Shown here: piece by piece, positions 40,600-52,329 of the stretch | Layout of the letters: each line of letters begins with the position of its first letter | How positions within the stretch are numbered: position 1 is the first letter of the stretch | Source: Karalla daura | Lineage: Eukaryota; Chordata; Actinopteri; Chaetodontiformes; Leiognathidae | NCBI GenBank assembly: GCA_029224185.1 | Contig: CM055194.1 | Coordinates: 25,864,902-25,928,901 of the forward strand | Direction of reading: 5' to 3' | DNA: 64,000 nt | Position numbers and translations under genes: made by a program | Notes under the pieces: generated by a model | Database searches by the model: none | What the model was told of the DNA's origin: nothing | The model's input: the letters and a program-made list of their open reading frames with translations, nothing else

Positions 40600-40920
40600 C
40601 GGTCGCCCCCCTCCTTAGCCTGCTCTCTCCCTCTCTCGCCCTCAGCCCTGTGTCGGACGAATCCTTTTTGGAGGGATAAATAGCACTGCTGCGCTTTGAT
40701 AGCCCCAGTCCCAAACAGCAGCTACCGATAAATAAAAGGAACTTTCTCCATTTATCTCTGTGAGAAAGAAGTTCCTATTAGGGTCCCCATAGCCACGGGG
40801 CCTTTCCCTCCTTCACTGCACAGCTTTGTAGATTGCCTGCTTGGTTTAAGGTGCTATTGAGTGCTCACCAGGACAATTACATGCCAGGACCCCCCTCCGG
40901 AAATGTCCCTCCCCTCCACT
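40600..40920. other. candidate conserved non-coding element
   Basis: This is repeat-free DNA with GGGATAAATAGC, CCGATAAATAAAAGG, CCATTTATCTCTG and GGACAATTACATGCC. Texture-based call. Confidence 0.3.
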
Positions 40921-41089
40921 CCGCTCACCCGTCCTGTACCTCTGTGCCAGTGTTGCACGAGATGCTTTCCACGATAGGACTGGATGGGAGCGGTGTGTGT
41001 GTGTGTGCGGCACCACGTGTAATTGCGTGTGTGACTGTGTGTGTGTGTGTGAGCTCCCTCCTGCTGCAAGAAGGGACAGAGGGGGGAGA

Positions 41090-41225
41090 GTGATTATGGC
41101 CCTCTGAATGGTATGGAATAAAGTATCATTGCTTAGTGCCTGGAGTCAGACAGTGATGCTAATGCAAATGGTTTTTACCTGCACCCTCTGTCTGCAGTAA
41201 TGATAGCCCACAAACAGAGTGTGTG
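41090..41225. other. candidate conserved non-coding element with POU octamer
   Basis: ATGCAAAT at 41162-41169 lies in repeat-free DNA with GATTATGGCC, GCAGTAATGATAGCCC and a short SOX-like CATTGCTTAG. Inference only. Confidence 0.3.
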
Positions 41226-41835
41226 TGTGAGGAAACAGAGCGAGGACGAGTATAAATAAAAATAGGGCACACCTCAGTGAAAATGACTTTTTGTTGCCTT
41301 CAGGGAACTTAAGACACACCTTTACACTTTCCCTTCAGGCCTCCTCTATTTCCTACTTCTTCTCTTGATATATTTTTTTATCATTTGATAACACATAAAG
41401 TACAGATTTCTGCAAGCAGCAATATAGCAGAGAGAGAGAGAATGAGAGAGAGGGAGAGGGAGGAAAAAAAAAGAATTGTATTGGGTTTTAGAAAGACTTG
41501 GCCCACGACCGGGCATGTCAATCTCATTTCCAACAGCTGCACAAAATCAAGGTGTTTTCAACACACAAATTGAGACGTGTGTGTATTGGTTCTGGGGTGC
41601 TGGAGTCCAAGGCTTCACCTTGAGAAGATACTGATATTTTCCAACATATTGTTAAATCATAAACAGCCAATTGGATGACACTGGTGTGCTTTTCAAACTC
41701 TGCCTCTCTCTGGATGAATAGTCGCAGAAGAAAATACTGAAGAGTGTGAAGCTATTGTTTGTGTCTCAGCCGTGGTCTCACTGGAAAGTATTGTCACTGG
41801 TGTGGCCAGTTTGAGCCAGAGCGAGGGAGGGAGAG

Positions 41836-41836
<1 letters not shown>
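41226..41836. other. gene-free stretch, partly enhancer-like
   Basis: An imperfect (GA)n run occurs at 41428-41464. DNA at 41480-41830 is single-copy with mixed texture and no coding frame. Confidence 0.35.

Positions 41837-41882
<46 letters not shown>
41837..41882. repeat. (GT)n microsatellite
   Basis: About 22 GT units are present. Confidence 0.95.
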
Positions 41883-41884
<2 letters not shown>

Positions 41885-42359
41885 GAGGCACAACAACAAC
41901 CTCATAAATCTGGAGCAGAGAGGAGGGACGAGGAGGCTGATCCAGGATCGAGGCGAGGATCTTAGATGGCGGAGCGCGGGCGGCGTCTGTCGGGCCTCGC
42001 TCGGCCCTGATGCATTCTGGGATTGAAGCCGCAGCGAGCGGCGACCTGCAGCTCTGCGGGGCCGCGGCGTCTCCGAGCAGATAGAGGAGCAGAGCTAATC
42101 GAGGAGCCCGCAGGCCGGCTCCTTCGCCGTCCGTCTGCTCGGCTGCTCCTCAGCTCTAAGCTCCTTTTATTTCATGGTGTCAGTTTTCAAAGACTCGTCT
42201 TTTGTCTTGTGAAAAGCTGCGCGACTTAGCCGTCCATTTGTGGAATGGACTTATTGTTGAATTGTTAAAAGTGAAACACTGAAATGAAACAAAACACATA
42301 ATGATTTAACTGCGATTTTTCTCTGCATCTCTGTTCATTATTATTCACATCATAATTCT
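41883..42359. other. gene-free stretch with CpG-rich patch
   Basis: CpG steps are frequent at 41960-42130, but no promoter or exon is convincing. Confidence 0.35.
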
Positions 42360-42860
42360 AACGCGCTGCAGAGGCCGAGGGAGGAAATCGTCACCTAGCT
42401 ATTTCCAGCGCTCTGCCAGCCTGGGCAGCCTTATATAAATACTATAAATGGTCAGCCCCTTACACAATGCCTTTGTAATATATCATTTGGCTTCACAGTG
42501 GCCTAATATCTGGGTAAAGTTTCATAAGGGTGCCTTTTGGCGGCCTGAGCTAAGTGGTCTTAGCTGCCTGTGATAGGCCTGTGTGCCGAGCAGGTTCTGG
42601 AGATAGCGACTCTCTGGTGGCTCGGCTTCTCTCATAGGTCCCTCCCTGGCAGAAAGCAAAAGAAAGGGAATAAAGAGGGGCTGGGAGAGAAAGGAAGGAG
42701 GCAGGAGGGAATTGACACAGAGCTTGGCGAGGAGCCAGAGCCGGCCTCCCTCGCGTCTAATGTACGAACGGGGATTTATTTAAACAGTGAGAAGAGAGGA
42801 CAGCTTCACAGTGCCAGATTAATTCCGCTTTTTATTCAGAAATAAAAGAGACTTTGAATT
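42360..42860. other. candidate conserved non-coding element
   Basis: This is a long repeat-free stretch with CCTTATATAAATACTATAAATGG (42430-42452, SRF/MEF2-like AT cores), CATTTGGCTTCACAGTGG and GTTTCATAAGGGTGCC. It has no sustained frame and the compositional evenness of vertebrate CNEs. Texture-based call. Confidence 0.35.
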
Positions 42861-43200
42861 ATTAAGAGATAGCGGGATTAGAGGCCTCTCTTTCCAACCC
42901 CAATCTACGCTCCTTTTAATTTCCACTTTATTAGAATTCTTTTTGAAGTATTTTAATGTGGACAAAGGAGAAGAAGAGAGAGAAAGCAGAAAATATTAAA
43001 TATCAGTTAAACTGCATTAAACATAAGCCCAAGCCTCCATTTTTTCAGTCATATTGATCCTACTCTTTCACTTCTCAATTATCAACTTTTATTGTAGGTT
43101 CAGCCAAGTGCAGAGGCCGATTTTGAAATGAAACGGCTTCTATCTTCTATTCATCCTCGGGGCTGTGGGGCTGCGGTGGGGTGTCTCGCTCCCTCACACT
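42861..43200. other. gene-free single-copy stretch
   Basis: It is AT-rich, repeat-free and possibly a continuation of the preceding element. Nothing is decisive. Confidence 0.3.
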
Positions 43201-43264
43201 CTCTCTTCACTTCACTTCCTTAAACCCCTCTCAAAATGTGTCAGCCGGGCCGATTGTGCTGTGC

Positions 43265-43318
43265 TCCGAGGAGGAGGAGGAGGAGGAGGAGGAGGAGGGG
43301 GGAGGAGGAGGAGGAGGT
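43265..43318. repeat. (GGA)n trinucleotide repeat
   Basis: About 17 GGA units include one GGGG interruption. Confidence 0.95.
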
Positions 43319-43485
43319 GCTGACGTCTCCAGGGCTGCAGGGTCAACAGGAGGGGACAGAGGAGGTGAGCAGCTCTGACAGGACAGCGACAGACGTAATC
43401 TGTGCAAAGAATAATAAAAACAAGCCATCGTGCCTCTGTCCTGGGCTGCATCCACAGCTGCTGTGTTTCCTTGAGGGAGATGGAG

Positions 43486-43640
43486 AGTTCCTCCCTGTTG
43501 TCTGGTGTGTATATAGAACCTATGGACTCTGGTTCCATCAGGAATGCCTCAGCCTAGTCTACAACCATTTAACAGGATTGTTTTTAGCTGTGGGAATATT
43601 AGGCCGTGTCTCTGCGCAGCTCCTTTCATTCTGACTGCAT
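43486..43640 (+). mobile_element. dispersed ~200-bp repeat, copy 6 (3'-truncated)
   Basis: CCTATGGACTCTGGTTCCATC, TAGTCTACAA, TTTTTAGCTGTGGGAATATTA and CTCCTTTCATTCTGA are present. The final third of the family is missing. Confidence 0.65.
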
Positions 43641-44094
43641 GTATGTATTGTAAACATTTGTGTAGATGTTTAGACTTTCAAATGCAACTTATATATGTTT
43701 CTATTTATTATCTTCATGATTTCATGCATTTGTCATGTCTATTCTGTACACCTGCTGTCCACATTTTCACATGTAATATACATATAAATCTGTAGCTTTC
43801 ATTATATTTGTATTTCAATGCAATTTTTCTGCATCATAGTTAATGTCCCATGGTAACCTTTGTTGATCTTTATTTTATTGACTGACCAATATGCAGCTAA
43901 ATGACGTGTGAACCACATGAAGGCTTCACTCTTTCTGTTCCTCTGATTAGATCGCAAACTGCAGTTTGTTGCCCTGAGTAGTAGTTACGCAACTCCTCTG
44001 ACTGGCTTCCTCTGCTCCACTCTCAGCAATGTCAGGACACTCTGCTCCTGGTCCTCCTCAGCTCCTCAGCTTGGCACATCCACATCCAGCCTGA
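43641..44094. other. gene-free AT-rich stretch
   Basis: Nothing assignable is seen. Confidence 0.4.
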
Positions 44095-44109
44095 TATGTT
44101 GGAGCCAGA

Positions 44110-44215
44110 ACCAGTGGAGGAACCTGAGGAGGAACCTGAGACTGAGGAGGAACCAGAGGAAGAACCAGCAGGTGAGAAGGAACCTGAGGAGGAACCTGAG
44201 GAGGAACCAGGAGCA
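44110..44215. repeat. GAGGAACCT-rich tandem repeat
   Basis: Units GAGGAACCTGAG and GAGGAACCAGAG repeat about eight times. The + frame would read Glu-Glu-Pro and the - frame Gly-Ser-Ser. No flanking coding signal supports a protein. Confidence 0.8.
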
Positions 44216-44369
44216 GAGAGACTGACATTTACCACAAACTAAAAACTAAACTGCTGCAGACAGTCAGTCCGGTCCTTCATGTCCTCATCTCACTCACTTT
44301 ATGTTTAAAGCTGCATTTAAAATCTGAAATGTCTCTTTAAATGAAGACGTGATGATGTTTTAGGACCTT

Positions 44370-44960
44370 TGGCCGGTTCCAGAGGGTTTTCCATCTCAGG
44401 TTCTTCATGCAGTATTGTGTCTCAGCTCTCCATCGAGGGAGCGTCTCACCCTCACAGTCGCTGGCGAGCGAGCGGTTGCAGCATTGTGCCCTCCACAAAT
44501 CTCAGCAGCCATAGGAATTTGATTGTGCCGGAGGATTCTCTCTGTCAGACAACCGGTCCATAATCTCTGGCAATTCTTTGTGCAGGAGGATTACCACTGA
44601 AAGTGTTACCACATATTTACAACTACTCCACTAACTCTCAACAGGCTCTCCTGCATCCAGCCCAGCCAAAGCTAAGCCACGGTTAACATAGGAAATCAAG
44701 CAGAGATTTAGGACATCTCCCTCTGAATCTAAGAGCGTGCTCAGTCTGTACAAATACGAAGGCGCGGGGTCTTTTTCACTGTCGACTTGAGCTCAGATTT
44801 AGCCTGCAGGATTACCTGTGTCTAAAAGAGAGAAACACATCTGTTTATGTGTAAAGCCCTGGACTCGCCCCCCGGGGACAGATCAGTTTCCCAACAGTAA
44901 ACACACAGCCATTCATGTGAAAATCATCACCCTGTAATTAACCATTCACGCTTACACAGG
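44370..44960. other. candidate conserved non-coding element
   Basis: This is repeat-free, evenly composed DNA with CCATAGGAATTTGATTGTGCC, GGTCCATAATCTCTGG and CCTGTAATTAACCATTCACGC. Texture-based call. Confidence 0.3.
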
Positions 44961-45036
44961 AGGAAATTGGTCGAGAGGGCCTTTTTTATTGTTCCAGCTT
45001 TGAAAATGTTGTAAGTAAATAAGTTGAGTTACTGGC

Positions 45037-45038
<2 letters not shown>

Positions 45039-45121
<83 letters not shown>

Positions 45122-45131
45122 TGTGTGTGTG
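45039..45131. repeat. (GT)n microsatellite
   Basis: About 46 units carry GC and TA interruptions. Confidence 0.95.
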
Positions 45132-45289
45132 TTCTGCTGCGGGGTCAAGAGGCCGTTCCTCTGGTTCAGCGTCTGTGTCTTATCTCTCCATCTGAGGCCG
45201 AGTGTTTCATTCAGACTCGGACTCGATCGCCCGTTGTTGGCCTGTTGTTATTGAAATAAACTGAGCTGTGCTGCCTCCCTAACCACCAA

Positions 45290-45312
45290 CCCCCCCCCCC
45301 CCCCCCCCCCCG

Positions 45313-45343
<31 letters not shown>

Positions 45344-45368
45344 ACACACACAACCCCCCCCCCACCCC
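45290..45368. repeat. poly(C)-(CA)n-poly(C) tract
   Basis: About 40 nearly uninterrupted C residues are followed by 12 CA units and then C again. On the - strand it is a long G4-capable G tract. Confidence 0.95.
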
Positions 45369-45447
45369 TGTGCCTGTCTATTCTGAACAAGTGTATCTTC
45401 AGAAACACGCCAGCTTGTTATGGTAATGACCTGCGTGCCCCCTCCTC

Positions 45448-45450
<3 letters not shown>

Positions 45451-45485
<35 letters not shown>
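45451..45485. repeat. (GT)n microsatellite
   Basis: About 17 GT units are followed by GGGGGG. Confidence 0.95.
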
Positions 45486-45486
<1 letters not shown>

Positions 45487-45751
45487 GGGGGGCTGAGGCT
45501 TCTCTTTTTGGGGGTTGTGACAGGGGGCGAACCCAACAGAGACGCACTGGGCAGGCTTTTCATGATAAAACAAGGCGGCTGCTTTATCACGCAAATAAAA
45601 CACTTCAGTAATCCTGAACGTGGAGGTTCACGAATAATTAATCTGGAACTTTAAGCTGAAGGAAAAAAATGTTTTTAAACGACACATTTTACACATATAC
45701 ATACAAAATCTAAAACCATTTTGTTGTTGCTAGTATCTAAACACACACCTA

Positions 45752-45754
<3 letters not shown>

Positions 45755-45784
<30 letters not shown>
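45755..45784. repeat. (CA)n microsatellite
   Basis: About 14 CA units are present. Confidence 0.95.
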
Positions 45785-45786
<2 letters not shown>

Positions 45787-45799
45787 AAGGTAAACTATT

Positions 45800-46480
45800 A
45801 TGTCAGCCACACCAGTGGCATATGCAAGATCTTATTTCCATCATTACAAAAATGCCGATCATTACAAAAATGCCGGGCACAAACTGACAAGCAGAACCTG
45901 AGCACTAAATGGAAATCATCCAATATCTGATGCAAACAACAGCCAACAGTGGGAGGAATAGTGTCGCTTCTTTGACAAGAGAAATCCCCGGCAAAATAAT
46001 CCGCTGGAATGTCGACTGGATGGGTTTAGGAGGGAGAAGTACAAGAACTGCAGCCAGCGAAGGAAATATTCCTCACACGCTCTGTCCTGCCGCTCTGAGC
46101 GGCTGTAATTAAAATAGCAGTGAATTCAACCCCCAGACAGGAGCCTCTCTAAAAGCCAATTGTGGGGTTAGGTAGCATAAAAAAAGAATGGTGTGCACAG
46201 AAAAATAAACAGAGAACAATGTCAAAACTGCGTGTTGAAAGAATAGAGATAAGAATCATCTATTTAAACAAACCTAATGCTTGACTGCTTGTTGCGAGCT
46301 ACATTTCATACATAAAATATGTTCTGTCACTGATATTGGCTCTTATCTAAAGGCAGAGAGGCAGACAGAATTTGCAGCCTGTGTGCAAGCAATGGGCTGT
46401 TTGTGGAGAGTGATAGAGGCCCAGAGCTGGAGATGCTGCGAGATAACATCAGTCTGTCTGTCAGGCATGCAGGCGGGCCC
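45800..46480. other. candidate conserved non-coding element(s)
   Basis: This is repeat-free apart from an 18-base doublet (ATCATTACAAAAATGCCG at about 45839 and 45858). AT/GC-balanced DNA with GGCTGTAATTAAAATAGC and GGCTCTTATCTAAAGG is typical of enhancers. Texture-based call. Confidence 0.3.
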
Positions 46481-46481
46481 G

Positions 46482-46525
46482 GGTGGGGGGGGGGGGGGGG
46501 GGGGTGGGGGGGGGGTGCGGGGGGC
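46482..46525. repeat. G-rich tract
   Basis: Around 19 G, a T, 10 G, then TGCGGGGGG give a strong G4-capable run on the + strand. Confidence 0.9.
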
Positions 46526-46578
46526 TAGCGTGGGGCAGCAGAGTGTTGGGCTCTGGAGGAAGGAGGTGACTCCCAACA

Positions 46579-46632
46579 TGCCTCCTCCCCCTCCTCCCCC
46601 TCCTCCCCCTCTCCTCCCCCTCTCCTCCCCTC
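46579..46632. repeat. (CTCCCC)n simple repeat
   Basis: CCTCCTCCCC units repeat. Proline-rich frames are artefacts. Confidence 0.85.
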
Positions 46633-46998
46633 ATCATACGAGGCCTGTCAAACGCCGGTTCACTTGTAGGATGCTCCCCAGCGGAGCGGAGCGAACAAAG
46701 AGACAAAGAGGTAAACAATAGCAGCCACACACAAGCTGCTGCAGCGTTGGGCCTGGTCACCTGCGGGTCGTCTCTCTGAACAGGAGACAAAACACTTTCA
46801 CCTTTACTACTACTCCCAGTGAGAGGCCTGACACATCAGCCATCCTCATTCACAGGAACAACTCTGATTTTGAAATGCGTGCGCACACGTGGGCCGATCC
46901 TAACCTAGAATATATAAAACTGTTTCTGCTTGACTCTGATGAATTATGACTACATTCAGCCAACTAACTTGTATTCAACAGCTCCTAAAACATCAGCA
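46633..46998. other. gene-free stretch
   Basis: Nothing assignable is seen. Confidence 0.35.
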
Positions 46999-47455
46999 CT
47001 ACTACTACTACTAGTATACTACTAGTAGTAGTAGTAGTAGTAGGAGTACTACTCCTACTACTACTGACTAGTACTACTAGTACTACTAGTAGTAAGTACT
47101 AGTAGTACTCCTACTACTAGTACTACTACTAGTAGTAGTAGGAGGAGTAGTACTCCTCCTACTACTACTACTACTAGTAGTAGTACTAGTAGTAGTAAGT
47201 AGTAGTAGTAGGAGTACTACTCCTCCTACTACTACTTACTACTACTAGTAGTAGTAGTAGGAGTAGTACTCCTCCTACTACTCCTACTACTACTAGTAGT
47301 ACTAGTAGTAGTAGGAGTAGTACTCCTCCTACTACTCCTACTACTACTAGTAGTACTAGTAGTAGTAGGAGTAGTACTCCTCCTACTACTCCTACTACTA
47401 CTAGTAGTACTAGTAGTAGTAGGAGTAGTACTCCTCCTACTACTACTACTAGTAC
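46999..47455. repeat. self-complementary ACT/AGT trinucleotide array
   Basis: Runs of (ACT)n repeatedly switch to (AGT)n through CTAGT or GTACT centres, so many segments are near-perfect inverted repeats. From about 47254 to 47445 a 54-base higher-order unit (about 3.5 copies) is repeated, and each unit is itself nearly self-complementary. The Leu/Val/Gly frame on the - strand is an artefact. Confidence 0.95.
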
Positions 47456-47763
47456 TGCTGCTACTCTTGATACGTTTCTGCTGTTAACATGCAGCAGCTG
47501 TGAGCAGAGATGCAGACGCCTCTGCGTCGTTGCATTACTCACAAAATACCGTTTGGGAATAAGTAAAAGGTAAAGAAGATGGAATTTGAACTATGGTAGA
47601 ACAAGTTACTAACGTTACAAATATAAACATAAATATAATAAAAGATATGGATATGTATATTATCTACACAAGATTTAGACATTATGGATATCAGCATTTT
47701 AAATTCAAATGGTGTTATACAATTAGAATCAAAGGGTGTAACACACAGCTATACTAAACTGGA
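47456..47763. other. gene-free AT-rich stretch
   Basis: Nothing assignable is seen. Confidence 0.4.
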
Positions 47764-47832
47764 TTATAGAACAGACTCTGAGCTCTGATGGAACCAGGGC
47801 TCATAGCTTCTATGTGAACAGGACAGAGGAAG
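47764..47832 (-). mobile_element. dispersed ~200-bp repeat, copy 7 (fragment, reverse)
   Basis: On the - strand CACATAGAAGCTATGAGC, CCTGGTTCCATCAGAGCTC and AGAGTCTGTTCTATAA are present. Only the first third of the family remains. Confidence 0.65.
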
Positions 47833-48917
47833 GCTCCATCCGACCAGGTCTCCTCACAGGTGGGAGGAGCGACAGTGAGTCACTTCCTGCTCAGCTCGTT
47901 CTCAGGCCGCTACCACTGACGCTGACTGTTCTCCATGTTTGCTGTGCAAACACTTCTCAGAGGAACCTGCTGTTCTGTTGCTCTTGTACCATTTACTGTT
48001 TAAAAACATTGAATGTTTTCCTTCTCTTCTGTATTCATCGCATTATGTAAGCGACCTCAGGTCTCACCCTGCAGAGAGGCTGTGGCAGCAGAGGTCAGGT
48101 GACCTGCGGTCCCTGAACACAGCACGGCGAAGGCACGTGAGAGGAGAGCAACTGTGGCAAATTCAGCTTGTCAAGGCAGCCCACTGCTTGACATTCATGA
48201 TTACATCATATATAATTATACATCTGTGATATTGCATTTTGATAACATGTTGAGTTCTATGTCCTGATTTATTATTATCATTATCTCTGTCTGTGCTGCA
48301 GCCACAGTGCTCACAGGTCCAGAGGCAGGGACAACATCTGGACAGAGTGACATCCGCCCTGAAATCTGGAGCTGAACCTGTGACCTGATCATCTCTTCTC
48401 CAATTAGCCAAGACCAAGACAACCAGCAAAACCAGGTCAGTTACATGCTCATTTCTACTGTGAAACAGTACAAAAAACTGCAAAACTATGAAAAAAATTG
48501 ATTTTGCCAAGAGAGTGAATAAAATGTTCAAACATGTGAGCAATGAGCAAAAACTTTAATGTCACCATGGGATTGTTGCTATATTTATTTATATATTTAC
48601 TTAGAAGAGAACACATTTCTGGAAACTCTGTCAGTGTAACGTGCACACAGATCTTTAGAGCGCGTTCAGACTCAAGACCAAAGAACAATTTTATATTTTC
48701 TATTGAGAAACTTCATGAAGTTCAAGTAGCAACTGTTCTGACATTGTTTACAACGTCGACTTAAGTGTTTTCATTTCATTCATTTCTGAAAAATCTCATC
48801 AAGATGAACAATGTGCACAACTCTGTGTTTGATCAGAACCACGCACACACACATGTCTCAGTTTGACTGTGGACGCATCATGGGAATGTGAGAGGGCAGA
48901 GAGCAGCACACGCATGT

Positions 48918-48918
<1 letters not shown>
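47833..48918. other. gene-free stretch
   Basis: No repeat, exon or transposon is recognised. Confidence 0.4.

Positions 48919-48958
<40 letters not shown>
48919..48958. repeat. (GT)n microsatellite
   Basis: Twenty GT units are present. Confidence 0.95.
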
Positions 48959-48959
<1 letters not shown>

Positions 48960-49029
48960 TCTTTCCCCACCTGGGCTGTGTAAACCAGGTTGGATATTTA
49001 ACAGGATTATCTGCTGGAATAAGGTCTGA

Positions 49030-49790
49030 GATGCTAGATGCTTCCGTGCTGAAAAATTCCATTTGTCAGATCAGTGGTTTTCATGAATACTTAAGAAAGG
49101 AGGGGAAAAAAACAAGTGCTGAGTATCCCAGACTAATTACACTTGTAGAACACACTGAGGCATATGAAAAATAAATATAGGCACTTAATTTAAAGAAAGA
49201 GACTCAAATATGGCCGACATTTGTGGGATTGTGACTGGAGCTGCAGAATGTGGAGGTGAAAGGAGCAGCGGCAGGGATTACAGCTGCTGCCAAGCCGCAC
49301 ATGACTGACTGGAAGATGAACGCCGCTCCACTTCCTTCTCCCTATTTTGCAAATAAACCATGAGCAGAAAGTCGAAAACACGGCCACGAGGCGCCTCGCA
49401 GCCTCCAGCTCCTTCCAAAGCGCAGCATTGTTGATGTGACACGTTGCCTCAGCTGGTCAATATTCACTGGCTTTCCTCTATAAATTCATCTGCTTCTTCC
49501 CAGAACGTCCCGTCCAGGGAAACACAGCCGACCACATGAAAGTGACTTTGGCTGCTGCTCAGCACATCAGGACGCATTGATTAGACCTTCCAATGACATT
49601 CATACATTTTACACAACGTGGCCTTAAACTTCAAGGGGGAAGAAGCCCTTTGAGATTATTATGATCAGATATGACAGTAATGCAAACAACAGCCTTAAAA
49701 ATCAATGGCATAGCTAAGCTGCAGTGAGTAATTATTTCTGTGATTAGTATTGATCAGCAGCGCTACGATGTAAAGTTCCCAGTTTATGAC
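49030..49790. other. candidate conserved non-coding element(s)
   Basis: This is repeat-free DNA with GACTAATTACAC, TATTTTGCAAATAAACC, GGTCAATATTCACTGG and GTGAGTAATTATTTC. Texture-based call. Confidence 0.25.
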
Positions 49791-49824
49791 TAGAACTGAG
49801 CAGACACCTGCCACCTGCAGACTG

Positions 49825-49847
49825 GTGTGTGTGTGTGTGCGTGTGTG

Positions 49848-49878
<31 letters not shown>
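49825..49878. repeat. (GT)n microsatellite
   Basis: About 27 units carry two GC interruptions. Confidence 0.95.
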
Positions 49879-50499
49879 AAACCAAGTTCAAGCACAATAC
49901 ATCTGCATGGAGACTTTTTCCACGCTGCATACTTTGATGGGAATATTTTTAATCTGCTCTTTACATTTCTATTTACTCATGGTGCTTGGGTAGCGTCTGA
50001 TCCTCAGTGTGTGTGTGTGTCTGCAGATGTGGAGCTGTAGTGAATGTCTGTGTTTTGTGAATGAGAAGGTTTCAGACCAGACGAGGAGACAGAGAAGCCA
50101 CAGAGCAGCTGTGAACGTCCTCTGTGAGGAGAATGAGATTAACTCTTCATCAGACTCATGCTTACACTACACCACCAACACTGCCAGTAATTACAGGAAA
50201 TATTCCAATGTCAAAACATCATATCTGGAAATTATGTGAAAGAACGCTTTTATGTTATTTTCAATATAAGATTTTCTACTTTTGTAATGACAAAGATAAA
50301 TTGGCAACATGAAATGATGATTAAGGGGGTTCCTTTTCACTAGTACTGATTAATATATGTCTTCATATATATCTATATATGTATACATTGTATTTGTTAA
50401 TACATGTTTTTGCTAATCTTGTTTTTACCATTAGCACTTTGTGCTCTCCTAGTCTCTAGCTCCAGGTGGGAGTGACAGACACGTCCGTGCTCCCTCACC
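49879..50499. other. gene-free AT-rich stretch
   Basis: A TATATATCTATATATG patch lies near 50367. No gene is seen. Confidence 0.4.
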
Positions 50500-50840
50500 G
50501 TTTCCCTCTGGTTTCCAGAGCAGGCAGAGGAGGCAGAGATCACCGAGACAAGTGGCTGATCTATAGTTTTCCCTGAGACAGATTGTCTGGAAGGTTGCAG
50601 AGATTAGTCACATCTGGGGCTTTTAAGAATGCTGCAAATTGTGGCCTTTCTTTAACGTGGCCGATAAGGCATTAAATGAAGGGAGCCGCCTTATCAGCCC
50701 GCTGCTCCCCATAAATCACAATTGCCTCTCCCACTGCTGTACCCCTGGTGGTTTCTATCTGCATCCTGGGGCTGGCGAGATCCCACCATCACCGCCACTA
50801 CCACCAGCACATCACACAGTAATCACACTGTTTGCCTCCT
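50500..50840. other. candidate conserved non-coding element
   Basis: This is repeat-free DNA with GGCCGATAAGGCATTAAATG, CCATAAATCACAATTGCC and GAGATTAGTCACATC. Texture-based call. Confidence 0.25.
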
Positions 50841-51862
50841 AATTCACCCTCTGCAGACAGTGCATCAGAGGCGTTCTTCCATTGTGTTTCCCTCTCATCT
50901 GTTCTCTCTGTCTGTTCTTCTCGGCTTCTCCCCGTCTGTCTTTCCTTGGGTGTATTCACAAGTCTTCAAACGAGGGAATCATTCTTCCTGTGAGTGCTAT
51001 CAGACTTTAATCCACAGAAAAACACTGACACTTCACTACCAATTCAAATGAATAGGATGTGGAAACAGCCTTTAATGGGATATTGTTCTCGCTTTGTCTC
51101 ATTCAAACGAAAAGGAAAATAGAGTGGATAGCATAAGCTTTAATGAGCTTGTGTAAGTGACTCACATTTAATTATTTCTTTCTTCCCTCCTCAGTAATTG
51201 TGTGGCACTGGGTGTGATTTTGTTGTGCTTGCCTGACAGTTTAAATTGCCTGAGCTCAGGAGTGACTGAAACACAGAGACTGACTGACAATTCAGCCCTG
51301 GAACAATTTAAAACCAAGAAATGTGGTTTCTAATGAGAGCAGGAGGCAAATAGAGTCACCGTCAGACCAACCGATGAGCGGGGCTCCCACTTTGATTCAA
51401 GATGTTTTTAAAATCACACTATTTCAAGCAAGAGCAGAGAAAAGTTTGACAAACGTGATGAGTTGTTTTCCTACCAGTCAGATGAGGATATTAGCTCAGT
51501 TTCACATCAGGATTTGAAGCAGCTCATCTGCCTCTGTCGATGATTAAAAGTAAACTCCACATGCAGAAACTGAGAAAATCAACCTTTTCACCTTGATTTT
51601 GTTGAATTTTGATCAAAGTAGGGCAGGTCCTGAATCAGCGTCACGCCTCGTCATGTGTAAAGTTGTCTGAATGAGAAATGGAAGATGAACGTGACGTGGC
51701 ACACGTGTGCGGTCTAGAGCTGGACTGTGGATCTCTGCATCCACAGATATTCAGAGAACAGCAGAAGAAAAGCTTTCAGAGGGTGCTGCTGAGCTCTGCT
51801 CATCCTGAGGAGCTGCTTCACAGACCCCACGCTGGACCGAGTCTGCGCCATGACGGGGCTGG
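50841..51862. other. gene-free stretch
   Basis: No feature is recognised up to the assembly gap. Confidence 0.35.
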
Positions 51863-51962
51863 NNNNNNNNNNNNNNNNNNNNNNNNNNNNNNNNNNNNNN
51901 NNNNNNNNNNNNNNNNNNNNNNNNNNNNNNNNNNNNNNNNNNNNNNNNNNNNNNNNNNNNNN
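51863..51962. other. assembly gap of exactly 100 N
   Basis: One hundred N characters are present, the conventional size for a gap of unknown length. It abuts a TC array, which probably caused the break. Confidence 0.97.
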
Positions 51963-52243
<281 letters not shown>

Positions 52244-52329
52244 CAAACAGCCTAATTGTTCTGACTCCTGAGTTAATGCTCAGATCTTGACTCGTCGTCC
52301 AGAGGAACACGCTGCTCTCCTGGTCGGTA

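Noticed and set aside
47186..47542. 118-codon Leu/Val/Gly frame that resembles a membrane protein
   Set aside because: It is entirely a translation of the ACT/AGT array and its hydrophobicity is compositional.
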